A stretch of 64,000 bases of DNA, from NCBI RefSeq assembly GCF_947488185.1, contig NZ_CANKYM010000007.1, positions 1 through 64,000 of the forward strand, in the 5' to 3' direction. The notes under the pieces are model-generated. The model was not told the DNA's origin, did no database searches, and was given only the letters and a program-made list of their open reading frames with translations. A program made the position numbers and the translations under genes. Within the stretch, counting starts at the first letter, position 1; every line of letters begins with the position of its first letter. This stretch comes from an uncultured Roseobacter sp. GTDB lineage: Bacteria > Pseudomonadota > Alphaproteobacteria > Rhodobacterales > Rhodobacteraceae. This document shows positions 60,470-64,000 of this stretch, one piece after another.

Positions 60470-61046
60470 GGTCCACCAACTTCTCATGCGGGTCTGAAGC
60501 CTCGGGATCCGCCGCGTTCCACCCCACGCCCCGCCGCCGACAGGCCGACGCTTTCAGTGCGGCCAGATCGCGATAGGTGCGCTGCGCAAGATCATGTAGC
60601 GCGACAAGCGTTGCACGGTTCTCCGGCGACAGCGTCAGCTTTCCGCGTTGCACCGCCTTCGCCAGAACACGGCCGCTGTCTGCAACGTCTTGTGCCTGCT
60701 GCAACGTCTCCGAGAACGCCCGGAGATCGTCTCGCATCAGATCGAGCAGCCCACACCGGGCCCGCACAACCGCCTGCAAGGCCTGGCTGCGGCTCGTAAA
60801 GCCGCGGGCCAGCCAAGCCGCATCGAAGGCGGCCATTTCAGAGGTCGCCGCGCGGAAACTCACCGTGACCGAAGGGTCTCGAACCTCCTGTCCTTCGCCC
60901 CGCTCCTCCTTGGCCAGCCGGGTCACGTGCCGTCGCGATACACCGTAGGCCTCTGCCAGAACCTTCGGCGTCTCCCCGGCATGATAGCGCCGCGCGAGTT
61001 CGATCCGCTCTTCGAGCTTTAGGCGTTTTGGGCGTCCCGGTTTCAC
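60462..61046 (-). CDS. MobC-like mobilisation protein with N-terminal HTH
   Basis: This 194-residue protein starts with GTG at 61046 after GAGGGG. Residues 1-45 form a resolvase-type helix-turn-helix (VLAEAYGVSRRHVTRLAKEE). The middle and C-terminal parts resemble MobC accessory proteins (SVTVSFRAATSEMAAFDA, GFTSRSQALQAVVRA). MobC proteins melt or mark oriT for the relaxase. It precedes the relaxase and is next to the non-coding stretch at 61047-61386, where oriT is expected. Confidence 0.75.
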   Translation of the reverse strand: MKPGRPKRLKLEERIELARRYHAGETPKVLAEAYGVSRRHVTRLAKEERGEGQEVRDPSVTVSFRAATSEMAAFDAAWLARGFTSRSQALQAVVRARCGLLDLMRDDLRAFSETLQQAQDVADSGRVLAKAVQRGKLTLSPENRATLVALHDLAQRTYRDLAALKASACRRRGVGWNAADPEASDPHEKLVDHV

Positions 61047-61386
61047 GTCTCAGACCCCTCGGACAAAAGTCGCAGACATTTGGCGTATCCTGCCAACGTC
61101 CCTCTCATTTCATCCTCAGGGATACATCAATGCGTGAATCTGCGCAATTTGTCTTTTTGCACATCGTGTCACTGCGCAAAATGCTGCCGAGTCGTCGGGA
61201 TCAGTCTAGCATGGCCCGAAGCCCGCACTCATGCTGAGCACAAGAGTGAAGCAACTGCACCGAGGCGCCATCGATGCGGGACCACTGCGGGAAGAAGAAT
61301 TGCTGGCGACACGCGTCTATTCAGGAAAAAGTCCGGCGTGTCGCGCTGATGCTTGGCGGGTCACCGGAGCGGCCCGCAAGACAATG
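61047..61386. other. Probable oriT region
   Basis: This 340-base non-coding stretch upstream of the mobC-relaxase-virD4 operon contains three relevant features. One is the near-perfect 9-bp inverted pair TTTTGCACA (61155-61163) and TGCGCAAAA (61173-61181) with a 9-base loop. The second is the direct repeat CTGCGCAA at 61140 and 61172. The third is a second pair AGCATG (61208-61213) and CATGCT (61230-61235). Such clusters beside mobC are typical of oriT. The nick site cannot be placed. Confidence 0.5.
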
Positions 61387-61614
61387 TCAGGCCGGTCTTC
61401 CCCCGTGGTCAGTGACCACCATCGTGTCGGTCACACTGACGAAAAGCGGCGTGATGACATATTCGCCGCCTGCGTCTTCAGGTGCTGTTACTGCGACGAT
61501 AGCCGAGGCCGGCGCACCGTCCACGAAACAGGAGAAGAGCGCGAAGTTCTCGAAACGACCGGATGTCAGCGCCTCGAAGGCGCTGACGTGATCTCTTCGG
61601 ATATTGGTGCTCAT
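61387..61614 (-). CDS. Small DUF6117-like plasmid protein
   Basis: The 75-residue protein has the pattern AFEALTSGRFENFALFSCFVDGAPASAIVAV then GEYVITPLFV. This resembles DUF6117 proteins, which are found next to conjugation genes in alphaproteobacteria; the match is by memory of the pattern. It overlaps the stop of the next upstream gene (DUF2958) by four bases. Function unknown. Confidence 0.6.
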   Translation of the reverse strand: MSTNIRRDHVSAFEALTSGRFENFALFSCFVDGAPASAIVAVTAPEDAGGEYVITPLFVSVTDTMVVTDHGGRPA

Positions 61615-61970
61615 GCGACGATCCCTCCGGCTTTGCGGGCGCGCTCGGCATAGGCGCTGAGGGTGCCATCGGCCTTGAAGTGCAGATCCCGTTCGACGGG
61701 CAATCCGAGACGACCGCGGACGGCTCGAATTTCGCTGAGGCGGACCGAGCCGATCTCGGGAAAGCCAAGCCCCAGGTCGCAGAGGCCGTGCGCGATATCC
61801 GGGTCTTCCGGATCGGTTTCGGAAAGCAGCCAGGTCGCCCCGGCATCGGGGGTGAAGAGTTTCACGACAGGTTCGAAGTCGAGGGTGTCTTCGCCTGCTT
61901 CAATGCGGTCCTGGTTGGTGCGCCCGTTCGCAGCGAGCTGGTCGAGGATGGATTGTGGCAGAAGGTCCAT
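61611..61970 (-). CDS. DUF2958 protein
   Basis: The protein has 119 residues from ATG 61970. The typical DUF2958 elements are visible: the start LLPQSILDQLAANGR, then VKLFTPDAGATWLLSETDPEDPD and FGLCDLG-like HGLCDLGLGFPEIG. DUF2958 genes sit in plasmid and ICE modules together with DUF6117-like genes; their role is not known. The longer ORF to 62057 crosses a terminator and is not used. Confidence 0.85.
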   Translation of the reverse strand: MDLLPQSILDQLAANGRTNQDRIEAGEDTLDFEPVVKLFTPDAGATWLLSETDPEDPDIAHGLCDLGLGFPEIGSVRLSEIRAVRGRLGLPVERDLHFKADGTLSAYAERARKAGGIVA

Positions 61971-61994
61971 AAGGTGTCTCCTGGATGTCGGTGT

Positions 61995-62026
61995 GAAAAA
62001 GGCCGGGACGGCAGACACCGTCCCGG
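61995..62026 (-). terminator. Rho-independent terminator, minus strand
   Basis: Read on the minus strand CCGGGACGG pairs perfectly with CCGTCCCGG around a six-base loop and is followed by CCTTTTTC. It ends the gene at 62035-62241 and separates it from the DUF2958 gene. Confidence 0.85.
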
Positions 62027-62034
62027 AGGACAGC

Positions 62035-62241
62035 TCATTCGACGAGGTCCGGGGCATCGCCCTGCCCGTCTGGCTTCGGCTCGAAAAGAACGAGCTGGCC
62101 GGTCACGGGCGTGGCGAAGAGCTGGATGGTGAGGAAGGATTTCGCGTCGGGCTTCTGGGGGAAGGCAACGCCGATCTTGTGGAAACGGGTCTTGCCGTCC
62201 TTTCCTTCGTCGGGTGTGGTGACGGTGTAGTAGCGGGTCAT
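62035..62241 (-). CDS. Small conserved plasmid protein
   Basis: The protein has 68 residues from ATG 62241, which follows GAGGAGAT; the ORF start at 62268 adds a basic stretch without support. The product is soluble (KTRFHKIGVAFPQKPDAKSF, LTIQLFATPVTGQLVLFEP) with a beta-rich pattern common in short plasmid proteins placed beside DUF2958. No function known. Confidence 0.65.
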   Translation of the reverse strand: MTRYYTVTTPDEGKDGKTRFHKIGVAFPQKPDAKSFLTIQLFATPVTGQLVLFEPKPDGQGDAPDLVE

Positions 62242-62662
62242 GTCGATCTCCTCTCGTTTTCGATGCAAGAAGAGACCGGGACCGTCCGGACAGGCTGTCA
62301 GGCGGAACTTTGCTGCGCGAGGAATGGCCGCGTCAGCGGACAGGGGAAAGTTCCGCTTGAAGAGAGCAAGCGGCGCGCGCGACCGTCAGTCGGGCCAGGT
62401 CCCGGAGATTGCATCTGGAAGAAAACGCGAGGCGATCGACCGGTCCCCTTCGTGGCGCGACATGCCAAGATGGAAGTGCGGCAGAGACGCAGCTTTAAGA
62501 TGCGTCACTGCCGAAGGACAGACCGCAGCAGAACTCCAACGGATCTGGCCTTGTCGCAAAAGGCGGGCTCGTCTTCTTCGGCTTCAGCCTAACGAGGTAG
62601 ATTCGTGCATCGCTTTTGTGCCCTCTCAGGCTCTGACTGACCTCGACATTGATGACATGGCG
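62242..62662. other. Non-coding region between the element and the CDF genes
   Basis: These 421 bases hold the promoter region of the small plasmid gene. The long plus-strand frame through here (62240-63874) runs antisense to the transporter genes and has no plausible protein pattern. No att-like sequence was recognised. Confidence 0.45.
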
Positions 62663-63517
62663 TTATTGGTCCGGCACCGGCTGCTCTCGCAAATCAGCCC
62701 GCGCGTCGCGAATAATTGCCCAGGACGAGTGCAGGAACAGCGCCGCGATACCGAAGGCGACGATCAGGTCCGGCCAGCCACTGCCGAACCAGGCGACAAG
62801 TCCGGCCGCGATCACCACAGCGACGTTGCCGATGGCGTCGTTGCGCGAGAACAGCCAGACCGCCCGCATGTTGGCGTCTCCCTTCCGGTGCTTCAGAAGC
62901 GGCAGAACGGCGAGGATATTGACGATCAGCGCACCCACGGCGAAGGCACCCATCAGGCCCGCCTCGGGCGTGGCCTGGTTCAGGACGCGCCAGAACGTGC
63001 TGGCAACGACCCCAAGTCCCAGAAGGCCAAGGAACACGCCCTGGATCATGGCGGACCGGGCGCGCCACGTCAGGCTCCAGCCAATGGCGAGCAAGCCGAG
63101 AAACGTGATCGCCCCATCGCCGAGGAAATCGAGGGCATCCGCCTTCAGCGCCTGCGAGCCGGACAGGAAGCCGCCCGCCATTTCCACAACGCCGTATCCG
63201 AGATTCAGCGCAACCACGATCCAGAGCGCCCGACGGTAGGACGGGTCTTGGTGGGCTATATCGGTCGAGGCGTCGTCGCCCTCAATCCGTTCGAATCCGT
63301 AGCCTGTCGCCTCCAGGGCCGGACGCACCTGCGGAAGATCGTTTTCCGCGATGCGCAGCGTCATTATGTGGGTTGCCGCCGAGACCTTGACGTTCTCCGC
63401 CGCGACGCCAGCCGACCGCGCAGCGCGCTCGATCTCGGCCGCGTCCTGCGCACAATCCATTCCCTGCACCCGCATCCGGATCGGCGCGTTCTGCTCACTG
63501 GTTCCGGGCGTGTTCAT
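62663..63517 (-). CDS. CDF-family cation transporter with N-terminal HMA-like domain
   Basis: This 284-residue protein has an HMA-like domain (residues 12-77) whose metal loop reads GMDCAQD, so the second Cys of CxxC is Asp. Six helices follow, with the acidic motifs ADALDFLGDG (helix 2) and RNDAIGNVAVV (helix 5) in place of HxxxD of zinc transporters. There is no C-terminal cytoplasmic domain. Such short CDF-like proteins accompany full CzcD-type exporters. It overlaps the upstream CDF gene by four bases. Confidence 0.8.
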   Translation of the reverse strand: MNTPGTSEQNAPIRMRVQGMDCAQDAAEIERAARSAGVAAENVKVSAATHIMTLRIAENDLPQVRPALEATGYGFERIEGDDASTDIAHQDPSYRRALWIVVALNLGYGVVEMAGGFLSGSQALKADALDFLGDGAITFLGLLAIGWSLTWRARSAMIQGVFLGLLGLGVVASTFWRVLNQATPEAGLMGAFAVGALIVNILAVLPLLKHRKGDANMRAVWLFSRNDAIGNVAVVIAAGLVAWFGSGWPDLIVAFGIAALFLHSSWAIIRDARADLREQPVPDQ

Positions 63518-64000
63518 GAGATCGCCTCACCATGCCCGCGCCCGCCGAACTCGGAGGGGTCGCCACAGGCGTGTCGCGCACATTCAAGCTCCAACGTCGT
63601 GTGCTCGATGTCGAACCTGTCGGAGAGGACGGACTTGATCCGCTCCTTGATCGCGTCGGCGTCATTCCAGCGGCCCTCCTCGATCACCACATGCGCGTCG
63701 AGCGCGGCGCAATGCTCGTCCATCTGCCAGAAATGCGCGTGGTGGATGCCGGTCACGCCGGGCACCCCGCGCACGGCGTCGAGAACGCCGCGCGTCTCGA
63801 TATCTGGCGGCGATCCGAGCATCAGGATGCGGATGACCGGGCCGATCTCCCGGAAGGATTGCCAGAGGATATAGCCCGCAATCATGACCGTCACGATAGG
63901 GTCGATCAGCCGCCAGTCGTAGAGCAGGATCAGTGTTCCGGCGAGGATCACGGCGATGGAGCCAAGCGCGTCTGCGACGTTGTGCAGGAACGCCGCGCGT
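63514..64000 (-). CDS. CDF cation efflux protein (CzcD-like), N-terminus outside window
   Basis: The frame is open to the window edge. The visible part contains helix 5 with AFLHNVADALGSIAVI (HxxxD, the zinc site of CDF proteins), helix 6, and the complete C-terminal dimer domain (VTGIHHAHFWQMDEHCAALDAHVVI) with a Cys/His tail (ECARHACGDPSEFG). It exports Zn2+, Co2+ or Cd2+ in exchange for protons. The coordinate 64000 is only the window limit; the gene continues. Confidence 0.85.
   Translation of the reverse strand, partial: RAAFLHNVADALGSIAVILAGTLILLYDWRLIDPIVTVMIAGYILWQSFREIGPVIRILMLGSPPDIETRGVLDAVRGVPGVTGIHHAHFWQMDEHCAALDAHVVIEEGRWNDADAIKERIKSVLSDRFDIEHTTLELECARHACGDPSEFGGRGHGEAIS

Larger units (their letters stand above)
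32249..62268. mobile_element. Conjugative element (plasmid or ICE) segment
   Basis: The span holds a complete set of VirB genes, VirD4, a VirD2-like relaxase, a MobC-like protein, a probable oriT, a PIN toxin-antitoxin pair and small plasmid genes. An IS and a defence island are cargo between virB11 and virD4. The true ends are not visible. No integrase, replication or partition gene is present, so its mode of maintenance is unknown. The metal island to the left may belong to the same element. Confidence 0.75.

Noticed and set aside
62240-63874. Plus-strand open frame of 544 codons
   Set aside because: It is antisense to two overlapping CDF transporter genes with clear helices and motifs. 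Its own translation is Arg/Pro/Asp-rich without domains, as is usual for shadows in GC-rich DNA.
1-64000. CRISPR array, tRNA, rRNA or integrase genes
   Set aside because: No regular spacer-repeat pattern, cloverleaf, rRNA-like stretch or tyrosine/serine recombinase motif was seen on either strand.

Overview
The window reads as accessory DNA of an alphaproteobacterium, most likely of the Rhodobacterales (roseobacter group). The evidence is GC-rich coding, the style of the metal-resistance proteins, an alphaproteobacterial-type VirB/VirD4 apparatus with a MobC/VirD2-like pair, and small DUF2958- and DUF6117-like plasmid genes. No rRNA, tRNA, replication gene, integrase or CRISPR array was seen, so a plasmid and an integrative conjugative element cannot be told apart here. 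All family assignments come from reading motifs, not from searches.

Region 1 (1-31.3 kb) is a large copper/heavy-metal and periplasmic redox island. It opens with a frameshifted potassium-channel-like gene and a DUF305 membrane protein. It then carries a glutaredoxin-MauE fusion, a TolC-like outer-membrane factor, a Tat-exported multicopper oxidase, two cupredoxins (one fused to a CusF domain), an ATPase-less ABC membrane protein and a DMT exporter. Next is an ECF sigma factor with a cysteine-rich tail. Two matching ECF-type promoters (10649 and 14101) lie in front of a 110-aa/DUF3141 operon and a Cys-rich 56-aa gene. After that come an EF-hand protein, a CopA-type P1B ATPase with two N-terminal metal-binding modules, a DUF2933 protein, an isoprenylcysteine-methyltransferase-like protein and an APC permease. 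A minus-strand dsbA-rhodanese-dsbD operon faces a cusB-cusA-cusF-dsbB run. The CusB protein is unusual in carrying five tandem CusF-like domains.

Region 2 (31.3-46 kb) starts the conjugative element: an XRE regulator, small element genes, a PIN toxin-antitoxin pair, a TrbM-like secreted protein, and then a tightly overlapping virB operon (B1-like transglycosylase, B2, B3, B4, lipoprotein, a VirB5-like protein with an inserted transglycosylase domain, a second VirB5-like protein, B6, B8, B9, B10, B11).

Region 3 (46-56.5 kb) is cargo inserted between virB11 and virD4: a pentapeptide-repeat membrane protein, an IS110-family element, a secreted HELEH metalloprotease-like protein, and a minus-strand defence island. 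The island contains a Gabija-like pair (OLD-type ATPase/TOPRIM nuclease plus UvrD-like helicase). Next to it are a PD-(D/E)xK nuclease-like protein under a palindrome-bearing, probably leaderless promoter and a protein with an ADP-ribosyltransferase-like R-S-QxE signature. These last two genes are the best candidates for something undescribed. Three fragments of one degenerate intergenic repeat lie at the cargo boundaries.

Region 4 (56.6-62.3 kb, minus strand) is the DNA-transfer module: virD4, relaxase, MobC-like protein, a probable oriT, and small plasmid genes. Region 5 (62.6-64 kb) has two overlapping cation-diffusion-facilitator genes, the first cut by the window edge.
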